Positions 51,905-61,500 of a stretch of DNA of 64,000 nucleotides are shown piece by piece; position 1 is the stretch's first letter; the number at the start of each line of letters is the position of its first letter. The DNA comes from an uncultured Saprospiraceae bacterium (GTDB lineage: Bacteria; Bacteroidota; Bacteroidia; Chitinophagales; Saprospiraceae), in NCBI GenBank assembly GCA_937959115.1, contig CALGAW010000025.1:1-64000 (forward strand), in the 5' to 3' direction. The position numbers and the translations under genes are program-made. The notes beneath the pieces are model-generated. The model was not told where the DNA came from and searched no databases. It was given only the letters and a program-made list of their open reading frames with translations.

Positions 51905-53029
51905 ATGAAATTGAGACAATTAATTATCTCTGTCGTGCTAACTGCCATCGTTCTACTAGGCGGCGCCTTAGCATTTCAGCAAATGTCCAAACAAAAAAAG
52001 TCGACCGTCTCCAGCAAACCGATCAAAGAGGATATCAGACTTGTCAAAACAGCCACCTATCCACAGAAAACAGTCAGATCTAACATCCAAATAGACGGTA
52101 GACTCAGAGCGTTCGAGCAACTAGAACTCCTCACCGAAGTCACTGGCATACTGCAAGAAACAGGCAACAGATACCGAGAAGGCGCCTCCGTAAAAAAAGG
52201 GGAACTACTCTTTCAGATTGATAGCCAAGACGACCGTTACAATATCTACGCAAGACGAAGCAGCCTTATGACTGCCATCACTCAAATGATGCCCGATCTA
52301 AAAATTGACTACCCAGATGCCTTCATCAAGTGGAAACAATACCTCGACAACTTCGAAATCGAGCGCTCCGTAAAACCAATGCCAACCTCCACTAGCCAAC
52401 AAGAAAAATACTTCATCGCTAGCAGAAACCTGCACAATCAATATTATCAGATCAAAAGCCTTGAGGACCGACTGCAACAATATGCCATTTATGCTCCGTT
52501 TGACGGCGTTTTCCTATCTGTCAACCGATTTCCTGGTGCATTGATCACACCAGGACAATCCCTAGGACGAATCATGAATACCACCGACTACGAGCTCGTC
52601 GCTCCTGTAAACATGAACGACTTCAAATATGTGCGCATCGGGCAATCCATAAAGCTAGAATCAGAAGAACTGAATAAACGATGGACGGGCACCGTTACTC
52701 GCATCAGCAATCAGATTGATCAGGCCACTCAAAGCATCCCAGTATACATCAGAGTATCAGGTGCTAGCCTCAGAGATGGCATGTTTCTCAAGGGAACACT
52801 TTCCGGTACAAGCATTGGAAAGGTCTCTAACCTTCCTAAAACCGCTATTGTAGATCAAAACCACGTTTACCTCGTGAAAGACAGTCTAGTAATAAAACAT
52901 CCAGTGCAGGTGATGATACAAGAAGAACAAACCGTTGCAGTACGCGGAATATCAAAGGATGATCAAGTCATCTTCGAAGGTGTCAACACGATTTTTGAAG
53001 GGCAGAAAGTAACCGTTTCAAACCAGTAA
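51905..53029 (+). CDS. RND efflux periplasmic adaptor (HlyD/AcrA type)
   Basis: This 374-residue protein has an N-terminal membrane anchor (LIISVVLTAIVLLGGALAF). It shows the membrane-fusion-protein layout: a first barrel-sandwich half (LLTEVTGILQETGNRYREGASVKKGELLFQI), a helical hairpin (~125-190), the second half (YAIYAPFDGVFLSVNRFPGALITPGQSLG) and beta-barrel domains. It links the inner-membrane pump to the outer-membrane channel. Four bases separate it from the RND gene, so they form one operon with the kinase and TolC genes. Confidence 0.92.
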   Translation: MKLRQLIISVVLTAIVLLGGALAFQQMSKQKKSTVSSKPIKEDIRLVKTATYPQKTVRSNIQIDGRLRAFEQLELLTEVTGILQETGNRYREGASVKKGELLFQIDSQDDRYNIYARRSSLMTAITQMMPDLKIDYPDAFIKWKQYLDNFEIERSVKPMPTSTSQQEKYFIASRNLHNQYYQIKSLEDRLQQYAIYAPFDGVFLSVNRFPGALITPGQSLGRIMNTTDYELVAPVNMNDFKYVRIGQSIKLESEELNKRWTGTVTRISNQIDQATQSIPVYIRVSGASLRDGMFLKGTLSGTSIGKVSNLPKTAIVDQNHVYLVKDSLVIKHPVQVMIQEEQTVAVRGISKDDQVIFEGVNTIFEGQKVTVSNQ

Positions 53030-53032
53030 GCC

Positions 53033-56000
53033 ATGACAGGAATCATCAACTTTTTTCTAAAAAACACCGTGGCTGCCAACCTGTTAATGGTATTCATCCT
53101 TATCATGGGTGGCTTTGGATTGCTAAGTCTAAAAACAACCTTCTTCCCCGAACAGGAACTTCGATTTATAAACATTGAAACCGTCCTACCAGGCGCTTCT
53201 CCCGAAGAAATGGAAGAAGGCATTATCACAAAAATAGAAGAAAACCTAATCGGTGTTACAGGGATCAAGGAAACAAGCTCCGTCTCCTCCGAAAATTTTG
53301 GTTCAGTGACTGTGGAAGTAGAACGAGGCTACAGTGTTGATCTAGCCCTGCAAGACGTCAAAAACGCAGTAGATAGAATCAACTCCTTTCCTAGATCCAT
53401 GGAACCGCCAGTTATTTTCAAGCGAGAACAGTTGAACACTGCCTACAAGTTTTCAATCAGTGGTGACCTTGATTTACGAGCATTAAAAGAATATTCAAGA
53501 ACAATCAAGGACGATCTTCTAACCATTGAAGGCATTTCCAAGGTAGCCATTAGCGGATTCCCTGCAGAGGAAATTGAAATTACCTTCCGAGAAAATGATA
53601 TGCGTGCCCTCAACATCACATTCGATGAGGCAGTGAGCGCTATAGCAAATACCAACCTCCTCTCCACTGGTGGAACAATCAAAACGGACAAAGAGGAATT
53701 GCTTATCCGAGCCAAAAACAGAAATTATTACGGCAGTGAACTTGGAGAAGTCGTCATCAGAGGTTCGAATACTGGAGGACTTATAAAGTTGAATCAGATT
53801 GCCACTATCCGAGATGGTTGGACGGATTCTCCTAGGCGATCTTACCTTAATGACAAGCCATCCGTTATTATAGAAGTTCAAAATACGATTGACGAAGATA
53901 TGTTTAGCGTAAGCGACTATACAAAGGCTTATTTAGATGAATTTCAACAAAAAGCACCTCAAATAAAGATTGATGAGATTCAGGATGGTAAATTATACCT
54001 TGAAGGTCGAATTGAGTTTATTAAGGAGAATGGACTAATCGGCTTCCTACTCGTCCTCATCCTTTTAGCGATGTTCTTAAATATCCGTATTGCCTTTTGG
54101 GTCGCCTTAGCCATTCCGATCTCGTTTGCAGGAATGTTTGTGGCAGCAGCCTACTTAGGCATTACCATCAATGTTATTTCTACGTTTGGAATGGTCGTCG
54201 TAATTGGAATATTGGTAGATGATGGGATTGTTATTGCTGAGAACATCTATCAACAATATGAAAAGCAAACTGCATTGTTAGATCAGTTAAGAGATGCTGT
54301 AAAAAGAAATGATTTTACTGATATTTCACATAATGAACATTCAAATCACCTCCTACAACTAACCAATGCTCTGGTAAACAAGGAATTGGATGAATTGCAG
54401 ATTGAAGAAGCATTTGAAGCAGAAGCCAAATCAATTCCTTTCAGATCTGCACTCAAAGGAACACTTGAAGTTCTACCTGCTGTAGGTGCTGCGATTATCA
54501 CAACAGTGATTGCCTTTTCTACCTTCTTCTTCATTGAAGGTCGGTTGGGTGATATCTTTGGTCAATTGGCAATTGTTGTAATCTTTACGTTAATCTTTTC
54601 CTTGATAGAAGGTGCTTTAATTCTACCAGCTCACATTGCTCATTCTAAGGCATTGAGTAGCAACAAACCGAATCCGATCACAAGGGCATTCGACTACTTA
54701 ATGAAACTGTTCAGAACGTATTTATATGGTCCTGTTTTAAAATTTTCCATCCATTTCCCAATCCCAACCATTGCAATCTGTTTTGCAGGCTTGATGATGG
54801 TAGTCGGAGCGTTTTCAGGTGGATTGATCAAAGGAACGTTCTTCCCGTTTGTTCCTAGGGATGAGTTTGCTGTTAACTTAGAATTACCAGCAGGCACTAG
54901 AGAAGATCAGGTCTCGGACATCCTTGCAAAAATTGAAACAGCAGCCTGGGAAGTCAATGAAGACTACAAGGAAAAATATTTTAATGGTGAAGGCAATGTT
55001 ATCGAAAAAATTCAGAAAACAGTAGGCCCGGGCATCAATGTAGGCAAGCTGGATTTCTACTTAATGAAAGGAGAAAATCGGGACTCTGTGAAAAACCGAA
55101 TGATTACAGCAGCCATTCGCAAAAAACTTGGCCCAGTTCCAGAAGCCGAACGATTAAATTTCGGATTAGGAAACGTTTTTGGAACTCCTGTCTCCATTTC
55201 TTTGTTAAGTTCAGACGAGGAGCAATTACTTGGTGCAGTGGATGAGTTTAAAAACCAGCTCAAACTAATCAGTGAGTTGCGTGATATTGAAGACAATAAC
55301 AAATTAGGTTTGAAAGAAGTATCAATAGAATTAAAACCTAAAGCCTACAATCTAGGCTTTACCATTGGCGACATCATTAGAACGGTGCGGCAAGGCTTCT
55401 TTGGTGCTGAGATTCAACGATTACAGCGTGGGGTGGATGAAGTAAAAGTGTGGGTTCGATATGCTCTAGAAGATCGGAGTTCACTCAATGATCTAGGAAA
55501 CATGCGGATTCGAACACCAAATGGGCAGTCAATTCCATTGAAACATCTTGCCGAATTTAAAATAGAACGAGGCATTGTCAACATCTTTCACATCAACGGT
55601 CAACGAGAGATTCGTGTAACCGCAGATGTATCAAGCGACAATGCCGCAATTAGTGATATCAATTCTGATATTCAAAATGAGTTGTTACCTAAAGTCCTAG
55701 CCAAGTACCCTAGCGTCCGTGTTGGAATTGAAGGGCAGGCAAAAAGTAGTGCAGAAGCCGCTGCCTCCATGCAGGCGGTATTACCGTTAATCCTTTTGTG
55801 TATGTTCTTCGTTATTGTATTGACGTTTAGCTCGGTCAGTCAAGCAATGATTGTATTTTTCTTGATTCCCTTTGGTTTTATTGGTGTTGGATTTGGGCAC
55901 TGGATGATGGACAAACCGTATAGTTTATTGAGTACACTCGGAGTCATCGCATTGATTGGTATTCTTGTCAACGATGCCCTTGTGTTTATTGCAACATTCA

Positions 56001-56425
56001 ACGATAAAATTAAAGAAGGATTGCCCTTTAAACAGGCATTGATGGAAACTGGTCTCTCTAGATTCCGACCAATAGTTTTGACAACCATTACGACTGTTGT
56101 CGGATTGATGCCGCTACTCTTGGAGAAAAGTGTGCAAGCACAATTCTTAATACCGATGGCAATTTCGGTCGCGTTTGGTCTGATTATCTCTACCTTCATT
56201 TTACTTGTATTGATTCCAGCACTGATAAGCACTGCAAATGGGATACGTCGAGTCTCCTTCGGATTGTGGACAGGAAAAACCTACAATGCCAACGAAGTAG
56301 AACCAGCTTACCCAGGAAGAGAGCATCCTTGGATTTTGACTTTAATCTTTGCGCTGATTACACTTGCATTGCTAGCAGGCTTAGTCTATGGCAGCATACA
56401 ATTTTCCGCCAAACTCATAACTTAA
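53033..56425 (+). CDS. RND family efflux permease
   Basis: This 1,130-residue inner-membrane pump has twelve predicted transmembrane segments in two halves and large periplasmic loops after the first and seventh segments. It exports substrates by proton exchange. The motif after TM4, DDGIVIAENIYQQYEK, is followed by an unusual insertion of ~60 residues (around 420-480; LDQLRDAVKRND...IEEAFEAEAKS) before the usual helix and TM5. The second half has LLSTLGVIALIGILVNDALVFIATFND. The substrate cannot be predicted. Confidence 0.93.
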   Translation: MTGIINFFLKNTVAANLLMVFILIMGGFGLLSLKTTFFPEQELRFINIETVLPGASPEEMEEGIITKIEENLIGVTGIKETSSVSSENFGSVTVEVERGYSVDLALQDVKNAVDRINSFPRSMEPPVIFKREQLNTAYKFSISGDLDLRALKEYSRTIKDDLLTIEGISKVAISGFPAEEIEITFRENDMRALNITFDEAVSAIANTNLLSTGGTIKTDKEELLIRAKNRNYYGSELGEVVIRGSNTGGLIKLNQIATIRDGWTDSPRRSYLNDKPSVIIEVQNTIDEDMFSVSDYTKAYLDEFQQKAPQIKIDEIQDGKLYLEGRIEFIKENGLIGFLLVLILLAMFLNIRIAFWVALAIPISFAGMFVAAAYLGITINVISTFGMVVVIGILVDDGIVIAENIYQQYEKQTALLDQLRDAVKRNDFTDISHNEHSNHLLQLTNALVNKELDELQIEEAFEAEAKSIPFRSALKGTLEVLPAVGAAIITTVIAFSTFFFIEGRLGDIFGQLAIVVIFTLIFSLIEGALILPAHIAHSKALSSNKPNPITRAFDYLMKLFRTYLYGPVLKFSIHFPIPTIAICFAGLMMVVGAFSGGLIKGTFFPFVPRDEFAVNLELPAGTREDQVSDILAKIETAAWEVNEDYKEKYFNGEGNVIEKIQKTVGPGINVGKLDFYLMKGENRDSVKNRMITAAIRKKLGPVPEAERLNFGLGNVFGTPVSISLLSSDEEQLLGAVDEFKNQLKLISELRDIEDNNKLGLKEVSIELKPKAYNLGFTIGDIIRTVRQGFFGAEIQRLQRGVDEVKVWVRYALEDRSSLNDLGNMRIRTPNGQSIPLKHLAEFKIERGIVNIFHINGQREIRVTADVSSDNAAISDINSDIQNELLPKVLAKYPSVRVGIEGQAKSSAEAAASMQAVLPLILLCMFFVIVLTFSSVSQAMIVFFLIPFGFIGVGFGHWMMDKPYSLLSTLGVIALIGILVNDALVFIATFNDKIKEGLPFKQALMETGLSRFRPIVLTTITTVVGLMPLLLEKSVQAQFLIPMAISVAFGLIISTFILLVLIPALISTANGIRRVSFGLWTGKTYNANEVEPAYPGREHPWILTLIFALITLALLAGLVYGSIQFSAKLIT

Positions 56426-56429
56426 TACC

Positions 56430-57464
56430 TTGAAAACATTTGAAACATCCACATATCGCTCTCAGGTTTATCAGCTTCGTCAACTCGGTAAAGAGGTCCT
56501 AAAACAATATGACCTTAAAGTAGAACAGTTAGAGTTTATCAATCATGGTGAGAATGCGACTTACAAAGTAATTACCAAGAAGGGGAATTATCTACTTCGG
56601 ATCCATCGAGATCGCTATCATACGAGTGACGGAATCAAAGAAGAATTAAATTGGCTAAATAAACTACATAGTAATGGGCTTTCTGTTCAAAAGCCTGTTC
56701 TTTCTTCCAACAACGAATTAATAACACAAGGAAGTTATAAAGGAGATTTTTTAAAACGGACCTGCACCATTTTAACATGGGAAGAAGGTATTTTTCGTAG
56801 TAATTCAATCAATGAAGACTACTGCAAAGCAATCGGAAATCTTCTAGCGCGTTTTCATAAGAAAGAAAATCAAATTCCAATTAAAGCAAGGAAATATTGG
56901 GATGCAGAAGGGCTCTTGGGAAAAGGGGATCGATTCAATGGGTTATTTGCAATAGAAGAAGGGCTTTCAAAGAAGGAATACAAGATTTTTAATGCCTGTC
57001 GGGAATCTTTATTTAATGTCTTAAAAAACTATCAAGAGGAGCATCCGGAAAAATTCGGATTAATTCATGCGGATCTTCACTTTTGGAATGTGATCTGGAA
57101 GGATAAATCACCGATACCGATTGACTTTGATGATTGTGGTACTGGCGCATTTTTATACGATTTGTGCATCTACCTTAAATCCATTGAGGGCAATATGAAA
57201 CGAAAAAAGAAGGATAAACCAGCGAAACCATATCTAGATGCCATGCTAGAAGGATATAATAAGATTGGCAATCTCACACAAAAGGACGTTGAACTATTAC
57301 CCTTTTTTCGATTGACAAGAGATCTTGTTATGTTCGGCTGGTTGTATAGCCGAAGAGATAATGCAAATATATTTAAGCATTTCGAACTAGGACGTGCTAA
57401 ACGAATAGAACGATATTCGAAATTTTTGAAGGAAGGTCCAGAACGTTTTTTTGTTTCACCTTAA
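56430..57464 (+). CDS. APH/choline-kinase-like phosphotransferase in the efflux operon
   Basis: The predicted start is a TTG four bases after the RND gene; 344 residues. The fold is that of aminoglycoside/choline/homoserine kinases: NHGENATYKV (nucleotide loop, ~38-47), LLRIHR (ATP-binding Lys region), HADLHFWN (213-220, catalytic Asp215 and metal Asn220) and IDFDDCG (231-237, metal Asp). The small-molecule substrate is unknown. Being between the pump and TolC, it may modify the pump's substrate or a lipid/sugar; drug modification is only one option. It is co-transcribed. Confidence 0.85.
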   Translation: MKTFETSTYRSQVYQLRQLGKEVLKQYDLKVEQLEFINHGENATYKVITKKGNYLLRIHRDRYHTSDGIKEELNWLNKLHSNGLSVQKPVLSSNNELITQGSYKGDFLKRTCTILTWEEGIFRSNSINEDYCKAIGNLLARFHKKENQIPIKARKYWDAEGLLGKGDRFNGLFAIEEGLSKKEYKIFNACRESLFNVLKNYQEEHPEKFGLIHADLHFWNVIWKDKSPIPIDFDDCGTGAFLYDLCIYLKSIEGNMKRKKKDKPAKPYLDAMLEGYNKIGNLTQKDVELLPFFRLTRDLVMFGWLYSRRDNANIFKHFELGRAKRIERYSKFLKEGPERFFVSP

Positions 57465-57511
57465 TTTCCTTAATTCCTTGACGTCTTAATAATTCAGAAT
57501 AAACGAAGATT

Positions 57512-58840
57512 ATGAACCAGTTACCAATCATATTTTTGATTTTCACTAGTTTGATGTATTCCTCTTTTACGTTGTATAGTCAAGAAGAAATGACGCTTGA
57601 AAAAGCGATTGCTCTGGGCTTGGAAAATAACTTTAGAATCAAAGTAGCCAAGGAGAACATCAAGATTGCTTCTAACAACAATACCTGGGCAACAACAGGA
57701 AAATCACCTACCGTTGACCTAAATGGTTCGTTTTCTTCTGGTTTAAACTACACCACCAATAGTTTTATCAACCCTGATGGTGTTGCATATAGTGGTCGTA
57801 TTGGCGGCTCCCTAGATGCACAATGGATTCCATTCAATGGCGGACGCTATGAAATTACAAAAGACATCCTTGAAAAACGCGTCTCCCAAGCAGAATTACA
57901 AGAGACCACGGAAGCGAACAACCTCTTCAGGGCGATCACTCAACAGTATTATGCGGTATTGTTCCAGAAAGAGCGTAGAGAAGTCTTGAAGGATGTTCTA
58001 AAGCTTTCTAGAGACCGGCTAGCATATGAGCGGATCAAAAAAGAATTTGGGACCAGTAATTCCTACAATATCCTACAGTTTGAAACCGCTGTTTTAACAG
58101 ATAGCACCAACCTAGTCAGCCAAAAGGTACAAATAGAAATTGCAAAGCGAACACTTTATAACACGCTTGACATAACAGGAGATCAAGACTTTACCTTCCC
58201 AGATAGATTAAGCGTGGAGCCAGAACAGCTCAACGAAGAAAAGCTAGCAGAATTACTTGGAGAAGAAAGTTTTACCTTAAAATCGCTCCTTGTTTTAGAC
58301 GAGTTGAGCCGTTTAAACGCTGCGCTTGAGAGCCGAAATAGAAAGCCAGTGGTTGCCCTAGGCGCTTCAGTGGGCGTAGCAGAAAGCGCGTTTAAATTAT
58401 TCAAGGAAAATCCGCAAACCGGTAATCCCTCCGACATGATCTTCCAGACCAATCTCAATCTAGGCGTTTCTGCCAACTTCAACTGGCGGGTGTTCGACGG
58501 TGGGCTTGCGTTACAACAGCAAGAAAGTGCACGCTTACAAACGGAAGTCTCGAATCTTAACTTACTAGAAGCACAAGCAGAACTCAACAACCAACTCGAC
58601 ATCTTAGTTACCAATTATACACTACAACAGGAAGTCTTGCAGTTGACTGATCAACAAATCAACTTAGCACGGAGGAACTTGGAAATGACAATGGAGCAAT
58701 TCAAGGCAGGTCGCATTACTTCCTTGGATTATCGGAATGTGCAGATCCAGTTTCTAAATGCTGCGTTTAGCAAGGTGAATGCGATCTATAATCTATTGGT
58801 CACGAAAACGGAGATTGATTGGTTGGTCGGGGTGTTTTAA
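57512..58840 (+). CDS. TolC family outer-membrane efflux protein
   Basis: This 442-residue protein has a signal peptide (IIFLIFTSLMYSSFTLYS-Q) and the repeated TolC layout: LEKAIALGLENNFRIKVAKENI near the start, long helical hairpins, beta-barrel strands with GLNYTTNSFIN and ANFNWRVFDGG, and a second repeat (FKAGRITSLDYRNVQIQFLNA) near the end. It forms the outer-membrane channel of the tripartite pump. A 47-bp gap separates it from the kinase gene, so it remains in the operon. Confidence 0.92.
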   Translation: MNQLPIIFLIFTSLMYSSFTLYSQEEMTLEKAIALGLENNFRIKVAKENIKIASNNNTWATTGKSPTVDLNGSFSSGLNYTTNSFINPDGVAYSGRIGGSLDAQWIPFNGGRYEITKDILEKRVSQAELQETTEANNLFRAITQQYYAVLFQKERREVLKDVLKLSRDRLAYERIKKEFGTSNSYNILQFETAVLTDSTNLVSQKVQIEIAKRTLYNTLDITGDQDFTFPDRLSVEPEQLNEEKLAELLGEESFTLKSLLVLDELSRLNAALESRNRKPVVALGASVGVAESAFKLFKENPQTGNPSDMIFQTNLNLGVSANFNWRVFDGGLALQQQESARLQTEVSNLNLLEAQAELNNQLDILVTNYTLQQEVLQLTDQQINLARRNLEMTMEQFKAGRITSLDYRNVQIQFLNAAFSKVNAIYNLLVTKTEIDWLVGVF

Positions 58841-58951
58841 AATTGAAATACAAAAAGAAGTGCTTCAGTCAGATTAAACAATCTTATAAATCAGGTTGTT
58901 GACAATATTTTTTTATTAACTTTCGGATAAAGAAAAATTACATCTAATTAC

Positions 58952-59299
58952 ATGAAGTTTCCAAAGTGGTTAATGGTCTTATGTCTGATTCTGTTGTCCT
59001 TAGCTGGATTCTTTTATTATGCATTATTCATGCCTAAGCATTTTGCAACCTATCGCAGCCCTGACAAGGTATATACCTTAAAGATCTACAAGGAGCCTAA
59101 GCTTTTTTCAATGCCCGGAGACGGAAGCACAAGCTGTGTAAAAGTAAAATTATATAAAGGGTTTTGGCGAATTAAAGATAATTGTCAGGATTGTCCGGCA
59201 TTTTCTAGCTCAATAGATGTGAGTTGGCATATGAATGCACGGGTGGTATTATTTGCAAAAGCACGAGGAATCTCGCTTGATACAGGGGATTGTGAGTAA
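58952..59299 (+). CDS. Small membrane-anchored protein of unknown function
   Basis: This 115-residue protein has one N-terminal hydrophobic segment (~5-27; WLMVLCLILLSLAGFFYYALF), then a short soluble domain with five Cys (SCVKVKLYKGFW..DNCQDCPAFSS...DTGDCE). It may be anchored in the membrane with its Cys pairs in the periplasm. No family is recognised. A ~110-bp gap after TolC suggests it is outside the efflux operon. Confidence 0.6.
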   Translation: MKFPKWLMVLCLILLSLAGFFYYALFMPKHFATYRSPDKVYTLKIYKEPKLFSMPGDGSTSCVKVKLYKGFWRIKDNCQDCPAFSSSIDVSWHMNARVVLFAKARGISLDTGDCE

Positions 59300-59342
59300 A
59301 CATAGACAGATTGGGTTTTGGATTTAATAAAAACAATAAACT

Positions 59343-59723
59343 ATGTTAAAAGACATCAACGAAATTCGGGAGTTACTGGTCTCAATCCTCAGAGAATACG
59401 AGGGTACACTTAAAATCACATCAGACACCCCTGATAAGTTTGAAGTAACGGGTACCATACCAACTATGCAAGGCAAGAAGAAGGTGCCAGGCATGTATTT
59501 TGCCACCGTCATCCCAAAGGCAAAGGACGTACGACTATATTTCTTCCCAGTTTACACACACAAGGATGAAATTGGTGCATTGCCTGAAGACTTACAAAAA
59601 GCATTGAAAGGTAAATCCTGTTTTCACATAAAGAAAGTAGACGACGCCTTCGAGGTAAATTTGAAGGCGATGGTGCAAAAAGCGGTAGAGGTGTATCGTG
59701 GTGATGGTTTGCTGGAAGGTTAA
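59343..59723 (+). CDS. DUF1801-like small protein
   Basis: This 126-residue protein has no signal. The segment MYFATVIPKAKDVRLYFFPVYTH followed by LPEDLQKALKGKSCFHIKKVDDAF recalls DUF1801/YdhG-type proteins, in which a late SCIxF/V-type motif is typical. Its role is unknown. It follows the small membrane protein by 43 bp and may be co-transcribed with it. Confidence 0.6.
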   Translation: MLKDINEIRELLVSILREYEGTLKITSDTPDKFEVTGTIPTMQGKKKVPGMYFATVIPKAKDVRLYFFPVYTHKDEIGALPEDLQKALKGKSCFHIKKVDDAFEVNLKAMVQKAVEVYRGDGLLEG

Positions 59724-59836
59724 GGATAAAACGTTCACTAAAACGTACAACTTATACTTCTGAAAATCGTTTCGAAGCTCGTCACTTGGATCATAACGTT
59801 TGCCGCATTGCTATTTTAGCAACGTATTTTTCTAAT

Positions 59837-60778
59837 TTACCCCATCATCCAATAGACACCAAGATACAATATCCCAGACAGCATCACCCACTTGGCCAGC
59901 CCACTCACCCGCGCAAAGCCACCCGCATCCTCCGCCACAGCCAATCTGCCAAGAGCATACAGCAATGGCAAAATAATGCCGACAATAAGATATAAGAGCC
60001 CAGCCATCATAAAATCACTGTACAGCCAATGCAAGTAAGTCAGATAAAAAAGAAATCCTAGTAAGATCAATCCAAACACACCTGCGATAAATCGTGTCTT
60101 GCGAATCCCTAGTATAATTGGCAAGGTCTTACAGTCATACTGTTGATCTCCAGACACATCTTCCATGTCTTTAACAATTTCGCGGAACATGGTGCTATAG
60201 AAGGCAAAATTGGCATATCCGAGAAAAATGAAATACACATAGGTAGCTGAAGTCGGCGAAGCCTCCAGTAATTCGGCATACGCTTCGCGCTCAGCAAATA
60301 GCACAAGCACCGCCACCATTGCACAGAAAACAGCAATCAGCAAATTCCCCAACAGCGCTACCTTCTTCAAATGATAGGAATACAGCCACAAGGGAACAGC
60401 AAACAGCGGAAACAGAAGCACCAACGGCAGATTTTCGACCCGCCAAGCCACAAATACCGCAATCAGCAGTCCAAGCATATTCAAAATATAGTACCAGCGC
60501 CAAGCAGCACCTTTTGATATCTGATTGTCGATAATCTGTTTATGTGGTTTATTGATCTTGTCGATCTCGTAGTCATACAAGTCATTGACGATGTAGCCAG
60601 CACCAGCGATAATAATGGTGGTGAACACAAGTAGGAAAAACTCGAAATCGGTTAGGGCTGGAGTTATATTTTGTGCGGTATAATAAGGTTCTAGAATACA
60701 ATAGCGTAATAAATACTGCGTCAACCCGACAATAATCAGGTTGGGAAATCGCAATAATCGGAGAAACGCCACTAGCAT
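59837..60778 (-). CDS. UbiA family prenyltransferase
   Basis: This 313-residue membrane enzyme has about eight hydrophobic helices. Both Asp-rich prenyl-diphosphate sites are present: NDLYDYEID (66-74) and DMEDVSGDQQYDCKTLP (~205-221). It transfers an isoprenoid tail, perhaps in menaquinone synthesis or glycerol-phosphate prenylation; the family alone does not decide. It starts 6 bp after iscX and ends the fdx-iscX-ubiA-type operon. Confidence 0.88.
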   Translation of the reverse strand: MLVAFLRLLRFPNLIIVGLTQYLLRYCILEPYYTAQNITPALTDFEFFLLVFTTIIIAGAGYIVNDLYDYEIDKINKPHKQIIDNQISKGAAWRWYYILNMLGLLIAVFVAWRVENLPLVLLFPLFAVPLWLYSYHLKKVALLGNLLIAVFCAMVAVLVLFAEREAYAELLEASPTSATYVYFIFLGYANFAFYSTMFREIVKDMEDVSGDQQYDCKTLPIILGIRKTRFIAGVFGLILLGFLFYLTYLHWLYSDFMMAGLLYLIVGIILPLLYALGRLAVAEDAGGFARVSGLAKWVMLSGILYLGVYWMMG

Positions 60779-60784
60779 AGCCGC

Positions 60785-61027
60785 TTACTGATTATCACGC
60801 CATTCGTATACCCATTTCGCTTGAATTTGCTCTAAGTGGCCTTCGCTGCATTCTTCTCTCGTGCCCTCGAAATTCTCTACTTCCAATACCCATTCGATTA
60901 GTTCGGTAAACCGAATGCGGTAGATTTTTGATTCTGTAAATTCATCACCGAAGCGGTCATAAAGCTTCATGGCGATATCCTCGTGATCAGGCCAATTAAT
61001 AGGTAAGTCTTCTATATCAAATCCCAT
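60785..61027 (-). CDS. iscX: Fe-S assembly protein IscX
   Basis: This 80-residue protein has the IscX pattern: INWPDHEDIAMKLYDRFGDEF, IRFTELIEWVLEVENFEG and a C-terminal LEQIQAKWVYEWRD. IscX binds iron and the cysteine desulfurase and tunes Fe-S assembly. It is slightly longer than E. coli IscX (66 residues). The ferredoxin gene lies 20 bp upstream, reproducing the fdx-iscX pair of isc operons, although no other isc gene is present here. Confidence 0.88.
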   Translation of the reverse strand: MGFDIEDLPINWPDHEDIAMKLYDRFGDEFTESKIYRIRFTELIEWVLEVENFEGTREECSEGHLEQIQAKWVYEWRDNQ

Positions 61028-61047
61028 ATCTGGTGGTTGATTTTTAA

Positions 61048-61386
61048 TTAATGTTCATGTCCGATAATCCCTGATTGGTCAGGAATCGTGACTTCAATTT
61101 CTGCATCTTTTTCTAGGATAATACACTGACAAGCAAGGCGTGACTCCAACCGTGGATTAATCGCACGGTCAATAAAGTCCTCTTCCTTATCACTGATCTC
61201 TTCGAGTTGATCCTCTCCTTTATCGATGTAAATATGGCAGGTACTGCAAGCACACACCCCACCACAATTGTGATTCAAATGTATATCATGGTCCTCCGTT
61301 ACTTCCAAAAGGCTGTACCCTTCTTCCGCTTCCACCGTGATCGGTTTGATTGCTTCTTCTTCAAATTTAAATGTAATCTTTGCCAT
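61048..61386 (-). CDS. fdx: 2Fe-2S ferredoxin (adrenodoxin type)
   Basis: This 112-residue electron carrier has the cluster ligands CGGVCACSTC (Cys41, Cys47 and Cys50, spacing C-x5-C-x2-C) and Cys86 in SRLACQC. The acidic interior segment (DKGEDQLEEISDKEED) fits partner binding. The pattern matches ISC-type ferredoxins that donate electrons for Fe-S assembly, consistent with iscX next door. It is the first gene of the operon; a TAnnTTTG box lies ~75 bp upstream. Confidence 0.93.
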   Translation of the reverse strand: MAKITFKFEEEAIKPITVEAEEGYSLLEVTEDHDIHLNHNCGGVCACSTCHIYIDKGEDQLEEISDKEEDFIDRAINPRLESRLACQCIILEKDAEIEVTIPDQSGIIGHEH

Positions 61387-61458
61387 TTATTCTATTTTCC
61401 AACCAGTTGATTTCGTATAATCTAGTTGTTCATCTTAAAAATGCTCAACGTTCAACTG

Positions 61459-61466
61459 CAAATGTA
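61459..61466 (-). promoter_or_regulatory. Putative -7 box of the fdx-iscX operon
   Basis: TACATTTG on the minus strand fits TAnnTTTG. A TTTG at the -33 position is not seen. The predicted leader is ~65 nt. Confidence 0.35.
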
Positions 61467-61500
61467 ATTTTTCTAAATTCTATTTCCTATTAAAACTTAT

